Below the pieces are notes generated by a model, which ran no database searches, was not told the origin of the DNA, and worked only from the letters and a program-made list of their open reading frames with translations. Positions 8,429 to 16,949 of a DNA stretch of 45,222 nucleotides are shown here, piece by piece. The position numbers and the translations under genes were made by a program. This stretch comes from Streptomyces globisporus (GTDB taxonomy: Bacteria; Actinomycetota; Actinomycetes; Streptomycetales; Streptomycetaceae). The stretch covers positions 1-45,222 of the forward strand of contig NZ_QWFA01000027.1 in assembly GCF_003501885.1 (NCBI RefSeq). Direction: 5' to 3'. Numbering within the stretch: position 1 is the first letter of the stretch; every line of letters begins with the position of its first letter.

Positions 8429-9535
8429 TTGTTCGTTTTCGTGTGTGCGGGATGCGGCGCCGAGGTGACCGCCCCGGTGTCCCAGGTCGCACTGCCCGTC
8501 CACGCCCGTCAGAGGTACGGGAACGGGGTCCAGCTTCCGGTGCTCGTGCGGGCCGGGACGTTCGCCGTGGACCCGGAGCCCTGGGGCGGGCCGTGGCGGA
8601 TGTGGGACGAGGTCGAACCGGACGAGGCGGAGGCGCGCGGGATCCACGCACCGGTCCCCGCCCTGTCCGACGGCCCGCCCGGGGCCGTCGTCATCGCGCC
8701 CGGTGATGCCCGGGGAACCCGGCTGATCCCCGAGAAGCGCGGTGGTTCCTGCTGCGGCCTCGACGGAGCCGACGGGCCCAACATGGCCTGCGAGACATGC
8801 GATTCCCCCGTGGCGACCCGCGTCGACGACTGCTCGCTCTGGCAGGCGGTACGGCTCGGCCCTGACGCCGTGCACCGCGTCCCCGTCGACGGAGCCCGCC
8901 CCGCACCCCTCTCGTGGGCCGAGCTGGCGGAGACGTGGGAGGCGACGCCCCTGTTCGACCCGATCGCCACGTGGGGCGGGCGGTCGGGGGCGAACCACTA
9001 CTGGTCGTGGAACCCGCCGTGGGAGGCGGCGGCCGGACATGCGCTCGCCCACCTGCTGGTGGCCTCCGAGGGGCAGGCGGTGAGGGTCCCCGACGGGGTG
9101 GCAACGGACGTGTTCCAACGAGCGCTCGACGCTCTGTTGCCCGCAGGCGCCCCGAAGCGGCGTGCCGCCCTGGCCGGACCGGAACTGCCTGCCCCCGAGG
9201 CGGAAGCCGACATCCTCCTCGTACCGATCCACCCCCGGACGGGCCGGACCTGGGCCCCTGAGGGACCGGCCGCCTCGGCCTACCTGGTGCCCCTGCCGCT
9301 GGGAGTGTGGCTGACGCTGGTCTCGCCCCCGCCGTACCTGCCGGTTCCGGCGTCCGGCCGCATGCCGCGAGACGTACTGCGCGACGACCCACTCCCTCTG
9401 CTTCCCTACTGGCCGTTCCGGGCCGACCGGCGAACGTTCGAGCACACCTTGGTCCGGCTGCCGGCCGTGCGCAGCCCGTGGCTGCGCGCGCTCCTCGAGA
9501 GCCACGGGCGCGACGGCTCGGCCGTCCTCGGGTGA
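8429..9535 (+). CDS. Cysteine-containing protein of unknown function
   Basis: Soluble protein of 368 residues, beginning with hydrophobic residues and a CAGC knuckle (FVFVCAGCGAEVTAPVSQVAL). A second cysteine set, GGSCCGLDGADGPNMACETC, lies near 105-125. CxxC pairs like these suggest a structural zinc site. The rest has many Trp and Pro residues and no catalytic motif I recognise. I chose TTG 8429 because GGAGGG ends three bases before it and similar actinobacterial proteins begin with FVFVCAGCG; GTG 8441 is the alternative. The gene converges on sodN with a 138-bp gap. No function is assigned. Confidence 0.78.
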   Translation: MFVFVCAGCGAEVTAPVSQVALPVHARQRYGNGVQLPVLVRAGTFAVDPEPWGGPWRMWDEVEPDEAEARGIHAPVPALSDGPPGAVVIAPGDARGTRLIPEKRGGSCCGLDGADGPNMACETCDSPVATRVDDCSLWQAVRLGPDAVHRVPVDGARPAPLSWAELAETWEATPLFDPIATWGGRSGANHYWSWNPPWEAAAGHALAHLLVASEGQAVRVPDGVATDVFQRALDALLPAGAPKRRAALAGPELPAPEAEADILLVPIHPRTGRTWAPEGPAASAYLVPLPLGVWLTLVSPPPYLPVPASGRMPRDVLRDDPLPLLPYWPFRADRRTFEHTLVRLPAVRSPWLRALLESHGRDGSAVLG

Positions 9536-9539
9536 GCGG

Positions 9540-9673
9540 CTGTCCCGTCAACAGAGCCGGAAACCACCGCACCCGGCCCGCCATGGACGCCATGCTCGGC
9601 GACCTGCGGACCGGGTGCGGACCGGTAGGCGACATGACCAGCGAAACCGCAGGTCAGAAGGCCCAACCAGAGA
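9540..9673 (-). ncRNA. sodN 3' untranslated region, candidate regulatory small RNA
   Basis: In S. coelicolor a small RNA processed from the 3' untranslated region of sodN mRNA is known to repress sodF, the iron superoxide dismutase gene, through pairing near its ribosome-binding site. Here the minus strand after the sodN stop reads GGGCCTTCTGACCTGC, which is complementary to an AGAAGG-type Shine-Dalgarno. A hairpin follows at 9655-9636, and further on there is an 11-bp tandem repeat (TGCGGACCGGG, then TGCGGACCGGT, plus strand 9605-9626). The pairing target sodF is outside this window, so this is a candidate only. Confidence 0.4.
9636..9655 (-). terminator. Hairpin just downstream of sodN
   Basis: On the minus strand GACC-T-GCG, a GTTT loop, then CGC-T-GGTC form a seven-pair stem interrupted by one T-T mismatch, starting 19 bases after the sodN stop. 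No uridine tract follows, as is common in this group. It may be a terminator or the structured part of a 3'-derived small RNA. Confidence 0.4.
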
Positions 9674-10069
9674 TCAGGCCTTCTTGGTCTCCCAGAAGAT
9701 CCGGTCGACCTCGGCGATCAGGTCCAGCGCCTTCTGGCCCGTCTTCGGGTCGTTCGAGCCCTTGGCCGCGGAGAGCGCCTTCAGGGTGTCGTTGACCAGC
9801 TGGTGCAGCTCCGGGTACTTCTCGAAGTGCGGGGGCTTGAAGTAGTCGCTCCAGAGCACCGAGATGTGGTGCTTCGCGAGCTCGGCGCGCTGCTCCTTGA
9901 TCAGGATGGCGCGGGTGCGGAAGTCCGCGTCCTCGTTGGCCTGGTACTTCTCCTGGACGGCCTTGACCGACTCGGCCTCGATGCGGGCCTGGGCCGGGTC
10001 GTACACGCCGCAGGGCAGGTCGCAGTGGGCGCTGACCTTCACCTTGGGGGCAAACAGGCGGGAAAGCAT
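9674..10069 (-). CDS. sodN: Nickel-containing superoxide dismutase
   Basis: Cytosolic enzyme converting superoxide to oxygen and hydrogen peroxide. The 131-residue precursor starts with a 14-residue propeptide (MLSRLFAPKVKVSA), followed by the nickel hook HCDLPCGVYDP. H15, C16 and C20 become His1, Cys2 and Cys6 of the mature enzyme and bind nickel. The remaining sequence (ESVKAVQEKYQA to LIAEVDRIFWETKKA) fits the four-helix subunit. GAGGAGG precedes the ATG by eight bases. The maturation protease sodX lies divergently upstream. In Streptomyces the enzyme is made when nickel is sufficient and is linked to repression of sodF. Confidence 0.98.
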   Translation of the reverse strand: MLSRLFAPKVKVSAHCDLPCGVYDPAQARIEAESVKAVQEKYQANEDADFRTRAILIKEQRAELAKHHISVLWSDYFKPPHFEKYPELHQLVNDTLKALSAAKGSNDPKTGQKALDLIAEVDRIFWETKKA

Positions 10070-10250
10070 GGAGCTGTCCTCCTCGTGATCGTCTTCTCAG
10101 GTGGGACATTACTCCGTGGAGCGCCGCTTTCCGTGGCTGCCCCAGGGGCTTAGGTCAAAAGTCCGGTGTGAGAATCGGGCCGTCGGCCGAATGTACGGGG
10201 CGGTCCGCGGAAGGGTGTCCTACGGGACGGTGAAGGAGGAGGAGCGAGCG

Positions 10251-10688
10251 GTGGCGCAGATGCCGGAGCGGCGACAGGTGTCCGGGGGCGGGCGGGTGAC
10301 GCGGCGTCCGTTGCGGGTGGTGGAGGTGACGGGCCCTTCGATGGTGCCCACGCTCTACCACGGCGATCTGCTGCTCGTGCAGTACGGCGTGCCCGTCCGC
10401 CCCGGTGACGTGGTCATTCTGCGGCACCCCTTCCAGCAGGACCTGCTGGTGGTCAAACGGGCCGTCGAACGGCGGCCCGGCGGCTGGTGGGTGCGCGGCG
10501 ACAACACGTTCGCGGGCGGAGACAGCACGGACTACGGAGTTGTGCCCGAGGAGCTCGTCCTGGCCCGGGTGCGGGCCCGCTACCGGCCCCTGGCGAAGGG
10601 TCAGCGGTCGGTGACGGCGGTGCTCGGCTGGGCGGTCTCCGCGCTGCGGCCGGTGCGGTCGGCCTCCTCGCGCTTGCGGGCCCGGTAG
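10251..10688 (+). CDS. sodX: Nickel superoxide dismutase maturation protease (S26 family)
   Basis: Signal-peptidase-like protein of 145 residues, expected to remove the SodN propeptide and expose the nickel-binding N-terminal histidine. It has the S26 serine motif GPSMVPTL (S30), the lysine motif LLVVKRAVE (K69) and the RGDNTFAGGDSTDYGVV segment of box E. No transmembrane anchor is obvious, which fits a cytosolic SodN processor. GTG 10251 was chosen because GGAGGAGGAG lies six bases upstream; an in-frame ATG follows three codons later. Its last 88 bases overlap the convergent CGNR gene. Confidence 0.95.
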   Translation: MAQMPERRQVSGGGRVTRRPLRVVEVTGPSMVPTLYHGDLLLVQYGVPVRPGDVVILRHPFQQDLLVVKRAVERRPGGWWVRGDNTFAGGDSTDYGVVPEELVLARVRARYRPLAKGQRSVTAVLGWAVSALRPVRSASSRLRAR

Positions 10689-11221
10689 GCGGCCACGTTC
10701 GCGCGTGTCGCGCAGCGGTCCGAGCAGTAGCGCCGGGACCGGTTGGTGGAGGTGTCCAGGTACGCGTTGCGGCAGGGGGCCGCCTCGCACAGGCCGAGCC
10801 GGTCCACGCCGTGCCCGGTGAGATGGAAGGCCAGGCCCATCGCCGCGATGGCCGCGTAGCCCGCGGTCGCGTTCGACGGGTGGTCGGCCAGGTGCATGTG
10901 CCAGTCCGGCCTGCCGTCCTCGTCCCGGAAGTCGTGCCCCGAGATCTGCGGGCTCACCGGGAACTCCAGCAGCAGCGAGTTCAGCAGATCGACCGCGAGC
11001 GTCTCGTCGCCGTCGTCCGCCGCTTCGAAGACCGCGCGCAGCCGTGCCCGTACGGAACGGAACCGGGTCACGTCCGCCTCCGTCGCCCGCCGCGCCGCCT
11101 GCTGGCTGCCGCCGAACAGCTCCCGGACCGCCTCGACGGAGGTGAGCGTGTCCTTGTTACGGGCCGGCTCCTCGGTGTTGACCAGGCGCACGGCGTAGTC
11201 CGAGTAAGAGGCCAGTTCCAC
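10601..11221 (-). CDS. CGNR-type zinc-finger protein (ABATE domain)
   Basis: Protein of 206 residues. The N-terminal ABATE-like region (about 1-150) resembles a putative ligand-binding domain. The C-terminal finger has LGLCEAAPCRNAYLDTS, then RRYCSDRCATRANVAAYRAR, giving four cysteines. The usual CGNR tetrad reads CATR here, so this is a variant. Members are thought to be DNA-binding regulators, without direct proof for this one. The start is GTG 11221, with AAGGA eight bases upstream. It diverges from the methyltransferase over a short region with an inverted repeat and overlaps sodX tail-to-tail by 88 bp. Confidence 0.88.
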   Translation of the reverse strand: MELASYSDYAVRLVNTEEPARNKDTLTSVEAVRELFGGSQQAARRATEADVTRFRSVRARLRAVFEAADDGDETLAVDLLNSLLLEFPVSPQISGHDFRDEDGRPDWHMHLADHPSNATAGYAAIAAMGLAFHLTGHGVDRLGLCEAAPCRNAYLDTSTNRSRRYCSDRCATRANVAAYRARKREEADRTGRSAETAQPSTAVTDR

Positions 11222-11257
11222 TTGTAGTCCTTACGGCGTCGGTCTAGAGTCGGGGCA

Positions 11258-11277
11258 TCGACCAGTGTAATGGTCGA
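11258..11277. promoter_or_regulatory. Inverted repeat between CGNR gene and methyltransferase
   Basis: TCGACCA and TGGTCGA are separated by six bases, in the 100-bp region between two divergent genes. The arms are perfect. It is a plausible operator, possibly for the CGNR protein itself, but nothing in the sequence proves binding. Confidence 0.5.
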
Positions 11278-11321
11278 GGTGGGTTGATGGGCATTACGGC
11301 AAGCTTGATGTGGAGGTTGAC

Positions 11322-12083
11322 GTGACGGAGACGGCTACAGGCACCGACTGGCAGTCCTGGCAGGAGAGCTGGGACCGGCAGCAGGAGTGGTACATGCCCG
11401 ACCGCGAGGAGCGGTTCCGGGTGATGCTGGACATGGTCGAGGCGGTCGTCGGACCGGAACCGCGGGTCCTCGACCTCGCGTGCGGTACGGGAAGTATTAC
11501 GGACCGGCTCCTCAAGCGGTTCCCGAACGCCACGAGTACCGGCGTCGATCTCGACCCCGCGCTCCTGGCCATCGCCCGCGGCACCTTCGACGGCGACGAC
11601 CGGGTCAGCTTCGTCACCGCCGACCTCAAGGACCCGGACTGGACCACCCGGCTGCCCCACACCTCGTACGATGCCGTCCTCACTGCCACCGCCCTGCACT
11701 GGCTGCACAGCGAGCCGCTGGCCGTCCTGTACGGGCAGCTCGGCGGGCTGGTCCGGGACGGCGGCGTCTTCATGAACGCCGACCGCACCATCGACCCGGC
11801 CACCCCGCGCATCAACGCCGCCGAGCGCGCCCACCGGCACGCCGCGATGGACCGCGCCAAGGCCGCGGGCGCCCTGGACTGGGCCGAGTGGTGGGCCGTC
11901 GCCGCGAAGGACCCCGTCCTCGCCGGGCCCACCGCCGAGCGGTTCGCGATCTACGGCGAGCACGCGGACGGCGACATGCCCTCCGCCGACTGGCACGCCC
12001 GCACGCTGCTGGCCTCCGGTTTCGGTGAGGCCCGCGCGGTCTGGGCGTCCCCCTCGGACAGCCTGGTCCTCGCGGTGAAGTAG
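11322..12083 (+). CDS. Class I SAM-dependent methyltransferase
   Basis: Soluble protein of 253 residues. Motif I, VLDLACGTGSITDRLL (about 49-65), and the acidic residue after the second strand (GVDLDPALL) bind S-adenosylmethionine. A motif IV-like YDAVLTATALHWLHSE is also present. HWLH is typical of a trans-aconitate or ubiquinone-type subgroup, but the substrate cannot be named. I chose GTG 11322 because GGAGGT ends about five bases before it; the open frame starts 12 bases earlier. A strong hairpin terminator follows. The gene diverges from the CGNR regulator. Confidence 0.9.
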   Translation: MTETATGTDWQSWQESWDRQQEWYMPDREERFRVMLDMVEAVVGPEPRVLDLACGTGSITDRLLKRFPNATSTGVDLDPALLAIARGTFDGDDRVSFVTADLKDPDWTTRLPHTSYDAVLTATALHWLHSEPLAVLYGQLGGLVRDGGVFMNADRTIDPATPRINAAERAHRHAAMDRAKAAGALDWAEWWAVAAKDPVLAGPTAERFAIYGEHADGDMPSADWHARTLLASGFGEARAVWASPSDSLVLAVK

Positions 12084-12101
12084 GGCGCGGGAGGGAAAAG
12101 C

Positions 12102-12135
12102 GAGGGCGGTACGGACCCGTGTCCGTACCGCCCTC
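12102..12135. terminator. Bidirectional terminator hairpin
   Basis: A perfect 15-bp stem, GAGGGCGGTACGGAC with its complement, closes a four-base CCGT loop. It lies between the convergent methyltransferase and ABC transporter operon. Confidence 0.9.
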
Positions 12136-12160
12136 TCCCGTATCGGTCCTCAGCCCGCCG

Positions 12161-12921
<761 letters not shown>

Positions 12922-12925
<4 letters not shown>

Positions 12926-13890
12926 GCGGAGACACCTCCGGAGGGCCGGTTGCTGAACGCGGCGAGGTTGACCTTGACGCGCTGCCACGGGGTGAGCGGC
13001 AGCGAACGCAGCGAGCCGCGGGCGTAACGGCGCTCCAGGTAGTACTGGCCGACGCTGAACACGCTGGTCATCACGATGTACCAGATGGACGCGACGAACA
13101 GCATCTCCATCACCGCGTACGACGTGGAGCCGATCTGCGAGGTGGAGCGGAGCAGTTCGTTGTACGTGACCGCGTAGACGAGCGACGAGGTCTTCAGCAT
13201 GTTGATGAACTCGTTGCCGGTCGGCGGGATGATCACCCGCAGCGCCTGCGGGAGGACCACGCGGCGCATGGTCTTCGCCTGGGTCATGCCCAGCGCGTGC
13301 GAGGCCTCGGTCTGGCCCTCGTCGACCGACTGGATGCCCGCGCGGCAGATCTCCGCCATGTAGGCGGCCTCGTTCAGGGCGAGCCCCAGCAGGGCGCACA
13401 TGAACGGGGTCATGACGTCCGTCATCTCGTCCTTGTAGATGAACGGGATGTTCAGGACAGGGAAGATCAGCGCCAGGTTGAACCAGAGCAGCAGCTGTAC
13501 GTAGACCGGGGTGCCCCGGAAGAACCAGATGTACAGCCAGGCCACCCAGCTGGTGACCGGGTTCTTCGACAGCCGCATCACGGCGAGCACGACGCCGAGG
13601 ATCACGCCGAGCACCATCGCGAGGACGCTGATCAGCAGGGTGCGGCCCGCACCGGCGACGACGTTCTCGTCGAACAGCTTGTCGCCGACGGCCTGCCACT
13701 GGATGTTGCCCTGTGAGAAGGCGTACCCGAGGGCGACGAGGAGGCCGATGACCACGGCGCCGCTGATCCAACGGCCGACATGGCGGACGGGAATGGCCTT
13801 GATGTTCTCCGGGGCCGTGGTGGCGGCCTTGGAGACGGACACCTGGCCGGCCGGTGAGGCGGCGGGTGTCTTGTCGAACTTGTCAGTCAT
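12922..13890 (-). CDS. Amino-acid ABC transporter permease
   Basis: Inner-membrane permease of 322 residues, longer than the usual 220-250 because of a roughly 40-residue hydrophilic N-terminus ([16 protein letters not shown]). Transmembrane segments begin near 42 ([17 protein letters not shown]) and 82, followed by [15 protein letters not shown], typical of HisMQ-type permeases. The EAA loop [20 protein letters not shown], which contacts the ATPase, is intact. Only one permease gene is present, so it presumably works as a homodimer. It lies 28 bp downstream of the binding-protein gene and is coupled to the ATPase gene. Confidence 0.95.
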
Positions 13891-13918
13891 CGTGACTGCC
13901 CTTCGGTGAAGCGTCCGG

Positions 13919-14881
13919 TCACTTGCCGCCGTTGATGGCGGCCTTGTCGATCGCTCCCGTGCCGGCGCCCCACTTGTCGAGCACCTTCTGGTACGAACCG
14001 TCGGCGATGATCGCGTCGACGGCCTCCTTCAGGGCGTCGCGCAGGCCGGTGTTGGACTTCTTGACGGCGATGCCGAACGGGCCGGCGTCGACCTGCTCGC
14101 CCACGACCTCGAACGCGTTGCCGCCGTCGGCCTTGCGGGCCAGGTCGACCGCGACCGGGTAGTCGTTGACACCGGCGACCGCGCCGCCGGACTTCACGCG
14201 GGTCTGGGCCTCGGTGTCGTTCTCGAAGGACTCGATCTTGATGGCCTTCTCGCCGCCGTCCGTGCAGGCCTTCGACTGCTTCTTGAGGGCCTCCTCGTAC
14301 GTGGTGCCGCGCTGCACCGCCGCGGGCTTGCCGCACAGGTCCTCGATGGACTTGATGTTCTGCGGGTTGCCCTTCTTGGTGTACACGGCCGTACCGGCGA
14401 GGAAGTAGTCGACGAAGTCGACGCCCTCGCCCAGCTTCTTGCCGGAGTCGTCCAGACCCTCCTGGCGCTGCTTGTTGTCCGTGATCGACGACATCGCGAT
14501 GTCGTGGCGGCCGGAGTTCAGGGCGGTGATGAGGCCGTCGAAGGAACCCGAGGTGAACTCGAACTTCACGCCGAGCTGCTTGCCGAGCGCGTCGGCCAGA
14601 TCGGGGTCGACACCCACGATCTTGCCGTTCTCCACGGACTCCATCGGGGCGTATTCGGCATTCGTGCCGACCTTGATCACACCGGACTTCTGGTACTTCT
14701 CCGGCAGCTTCGAGAAGAGCGGGGCGCCGCTCTTGGTCTCCTTGCCGCTGCCGCTCTCCTGGGACGCGCTGTCGGTCTGGTCGCCACAGGCGGTGAGCAG
14801 CAGGGAGCCGGCGACCGCGATGGCGCCGATCGCCGCAATCCGGGACTTCGCGGTCGTACGACGCGTGATGCTTGCGGTCAT
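13919..14881 (-). CDS. Amino-acid ABC transporter substrate-binding lipoprotein
   Basis: Extracellular solute-binding protein of 320 residues, family 3. The signal peptide ends in a lipobox, SLLLTAC, with C32 as the lipidated residue. A Ser/Gly/Lys-rich linker follows, and the bilobed domain begins about residue 68 (VIKVGTNAEYAPMES). Later motifs, FDGLITALNSGRHDIAMSS and GVDPDLADALGKQLG, are typical of polar amino-acid binders. The ligand cannot be assigned. GGAGGATCC precedes the ATG by about eight bases. It is the first gene of the operon, preceded by a 524-bp non-coding region. Confidence 0.95.
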   Translation of the reverse strand: MTASITRRTTAKSRIAAIGAIAVAGSLLLTACGDQTDSASQESGSGKETKSGAPLFSKLPEKYQKSGVIKVGTNAEYAPMESVENGKIVGVDPDLADALGKQLGVKFEFTSGSFDGLITALNSGRHDIAMSSITDNKQRQEGLDDSGKKLGEGVDFVDYFLAGTAVYTKKGNPQNIKSIEDLCGKPAAVQRGTTYEEALKKQSKACTDGGEKAIKIESFENDTEAQTRVKSGGAVAGVNDYPVAVDLARKADGGNAFEVVGEQVDAGPFGIAVKKSNTGLRDALKEAVDAIIADGSYQKVLDKWGAGTGAIDKAAINGGK

Positions 14882-15405
14882 GTCGGGATCCTCCGGCAGG
14901 TGAGGGTGAGGCGCTGGTGGGCGGCTTGGCACGCACCTTCGAGTGTCGCCACCTTGTGTGATGACGGCATCCTGCCATTCGGACTGGCCCATTCAGGGGT
15001 CCTGCCATGTCAAAATCGGATAACGGGCGACCCCCGAACATCAACGGCCGATACCTCGGGACCGGACCTTCTGTGGGGATTCATTCCTCACGCCGGAGAA
15101 TCTTCGGCACGTCTCGACTGGTGGACGGCATTTATACCGGTTTGCCGACTTGTCCAGATATTCGACTATGAGTCACGTCACCGCGTCGATATGGACTCGT
15201 CCGTAACACCGTTCGTCCGGTAAGAAAGACGTTTACACCCCTCATCCGGGGCTCAGGGCGCGTGTGCGGCGCGCCCGCGCGTACGTACCTCTCCCTGCCA
15301 GGGCGGGCCAACCGCTCGGTGCGGGGCACGTACGCGGTGCCCGCCCACCCCTCCTCAACCAGGAGTGGCCACCCTCAAACGATGAAGACTTAAGGGGTCA
15401 ACACC
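14882..15405. other. 524-bp intergenic region between ABC operon and malic enzyme
   Basis: No convincing gene is seen. The stretch 15120-15240 is markedly A/T-richer than its surroundings (for example GGTATAAATGCC on the minus strand and ATATTCGACTATGAGT on the plus strand) and probably holds the divergent promoters. A TATAAA element on the minus strand could be a -10 for the transporter, but no good -35 is found at 16-18 bp. No clear GlnR or other operator could be matched. AAGGGG eight bases before 15406 is the ribosome-binding site of the malic enzyme gene. Confidence 0.6.
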
Positions 15406-16659
15406 ATGGCAGCGGAGATCGTCAATCCTCGCAGCGACAGCACCATCGACAGCGCCACCGACCGTGGCATCGAGCGCACGAGCGCGGCGGACACCGGGGC
15501 CGACGAGCCCTTCGATCCGGCCTTCGCCCTCCACCGGGGCGGGAAGATGGCCGTGCAGGCCACCGTCCCGATCCGGGACAAGGACGACCTCTCCCTGGCG
15601 TACACGCCCGGAGTGGCGAAAGTGTGCAGCGCCATCGCCGACAACCCCGAGCTCGTCCACGACTACACCTGGAAGTCGCAGGTCGTGGCCGTCGTGACGG
15701 ACGGCACCGCCGTGCTCGGCCTCGGCGACATCGGGCCCGAGGCGTCCCTCCCCGTGATGGAGGGCAAGGCCATCCTCTTCAAGCAGTTCGGCGGCGTCGA
15801 CGCGGTGCCGATCGCGCTCGCGACCACCGACGCCGACGAGATCGTCGACACCGTCGTCCGGCTCGCCCCCTCCTTCGGCGGGGTCAACCTGGAGGACATC
15901 TCGGCGCCCCGCTGCTTCGAGATCGAGCGCAAGCTCCAGGAGCGGCTGGACATCCCGGTCTTCCACGACGACCAGCACGGCACCGCGGTCGTCACGCTGG
16001 CCGCCCTGCGCAACGCCGCGAAGCTCTCCGGGCGGACGCTCGGCGATCTGCGCGGTGTCATCTCCGGCGCGGGCGCGGCGGGCGTGGCCATCGCCAAGTT
16101 CCTGCTGGAGGCGGGGATCGGCGACATCGCGGTGGCCGACCGCAAGGGCATCGTCAGCCGCGACCGCGACGACCTCACCGAGGTCAAGCGCGAGCTGGCG
16201 GAGCTGACGAACCGGGCGGGCCTGTCCGGTTCGCTGGAGCAGGCGCTCGCCGGTGCGGACGTCTTCATCGGCGTCTCCGGCGGTACGGTCCCGGAGGCGG
16301 CGGTGGCCTCGATGGCGCCCGGCGCTTACGTCTTCGCGATGGCCAACCCGAATCCGGAGGTCCACCCGGAGGTCGCGCACAAGTACGCGGCCGTCGTGGC
16401 GACCGGGCGGTCCGACTTCCCGAACCAGATCAACAACGTGCTGGCGTTCCCGGGGATCTTCGCGGGTGCGCTGCAGGTGCGGGCCTCGCGGATCACGGAG
16501 GGCATGAAGATCGCCGCGGCGAACGCGCTGGCCGACGTGGTCGGCGATGAGCTGGCGGCGGATTACGTGATCCCGTCGCCGTTCGACGAGCGGGTCGCGC
16601 CGGCGGTTACCGCTGCGGTGGCCGCCGCCGCGCGGGCGGAGGGTGTGGCTCGGCGCTGA
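15406..16659 (+). CDS. NAD(P)-dependent malic enzyme
   Basis: Cytosolic enzyme of 417 residues that oxidatively decarboxylates malate to pyruvate. The malic N-domain contains LAYTPGVAKVCSAIADNP and the catalytic region FHDDQHGTAVVTLAALRNA. The NAD-binding domain begins about 215 with VISGAGAAGVAIAKFLLEAG. The length is that of the short bacterial malic enzymes without a phosphotransacetylase domain. The Asp after the second beta strand (VADRKG) hints at NAD preference, a weak inference. Together with the neighbouring 2-oxoglutarate enzyme it links the TCA cycle to pyruvate. The ATG has AAGGGG at eight bases. Confidence 0.95.
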   Translation: MAAEIVNPRSDSTIDSATDRGIERTSAADTGADEPFDPAFALHRGGKMAVQATVPIRDKDDLSLAYTPGVAKVCSAIADNPELVHDYTWKSQVVAVVTDGTAVLGLGDIGPEASLPVMEGKAILFKQFGGVDAVPIALATTDADEIVDTVVRLAPSFGGVNLEDISAPRCFEIERKLQERLDIPVFHDDQHGTAVVTLAALRNAAKLSGRTLGDLRGVISGAGAAGVAIAKFLLEAGIGDIAVADRKGIVSRDRDDLTEVKRELAELTNRAGLSGSLEQALAGADVFIGVSGGTVPEAAVASMAPGAYVFAMANPNPEVHPEVAHKYAAVVATGRSDFPNQINNVLAFPGIFAGALQVRASRITEGMKIAAANALADVVGDELAADYVIPSPFDERVAPAVTAAVAAAARAEGVARR

Positions 16660-16745
16660 GGCTGTTGCCGAGCGGTGCGTGATGGGCGGGGCCTGCAGCG
16701 GTACGGGCCCCGCCTTTGCGTTTCCCCCGTGCAGCGATCACCCCA

Positions 16746-16866
16746 AGCCCCTGCGGCGATTGAGGCCTGCACCACTGAGCCTCTCGGGCGATTGGGGAGC
16801 GGGGTCCGGGGCAGCGCCCCGGGGGCTCCGCCCCCAGGCCCCCGCTCCTCAATCGCCGCAGGGGCT
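16746..16866. repeat. Long inverted repeat, Streptomyces-type GC palindromes
   Basis: A 19-bp arm, AGCCCCTGCGGCGATTGAG (16746-16764), is matched exactly by its complement at 16848-16866. Between them lie nested short palindromes (GGGGCAGCGCCCC and GGGGGCTCCGCCCCC). An alternative pairing joins GCACCACTGAGCC just after the first arm with GGCTCAATGGTGC overlapping the second, with one mismatch. Similar units occur scattered between genes in Streptomyces. It follows the malic enzyme and may act as a terminator. Confidence 0.8.
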
Positions 16867-16891
16867 CAATGGTGCGGGCCCACCCCAGTTG

Positions 16892-16943
16892 GTGTGCGTC
16901 ACACGGGGAGGCGGTTACGTGGGCGCCCCGCCCCGCCTATCGT
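16892..16943 (+). promoter_or_regulatory. Probable promoter of the zinc-type dehydrogenase gene
   Basis: TATCGT (16938-16943) sits six bases before the ATG at 16950 and no Shine-Dalgarno is seen, so transcription may start at or next to the start codon. TTACGT (16915-16920) is 17 bp upstream as a weak -35. A small inverted repeat GTGTG-CGT-CACAC (16892-16904) lies just ahead and could be an operator. Confidence 0.4.
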
Positions 16944-16949
16944 CGAGCC

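Noticed and set aside
6234..8651. 805-codon minus-strand open frame across the SulP gene
   Set aside because: Antisense to SulP and low-complexity His/Asp/Gly/Arg; overlaps the strongly supported merR and SulP genes.
9605..9626. Tandem TGCGGACCGG units as a terminator
   Set aside because: They are direct repeats and cannot form a hairpin with each other; the real hairpin is at 9636-9655.
15196..15240. GTAAC/GAAAC-like elements suggesting a GlnR box before the malic enzyme
   Set aside because: The spacing and half-sites do not fit the GlnR pattern on either strand.
15132..15329. 65-codon minus-strand frame in the gap before the malic enzyme
   Set aside because: No ribosome-binding site, Arg-rich composition, and it lies over the A/T-rich promoter region.
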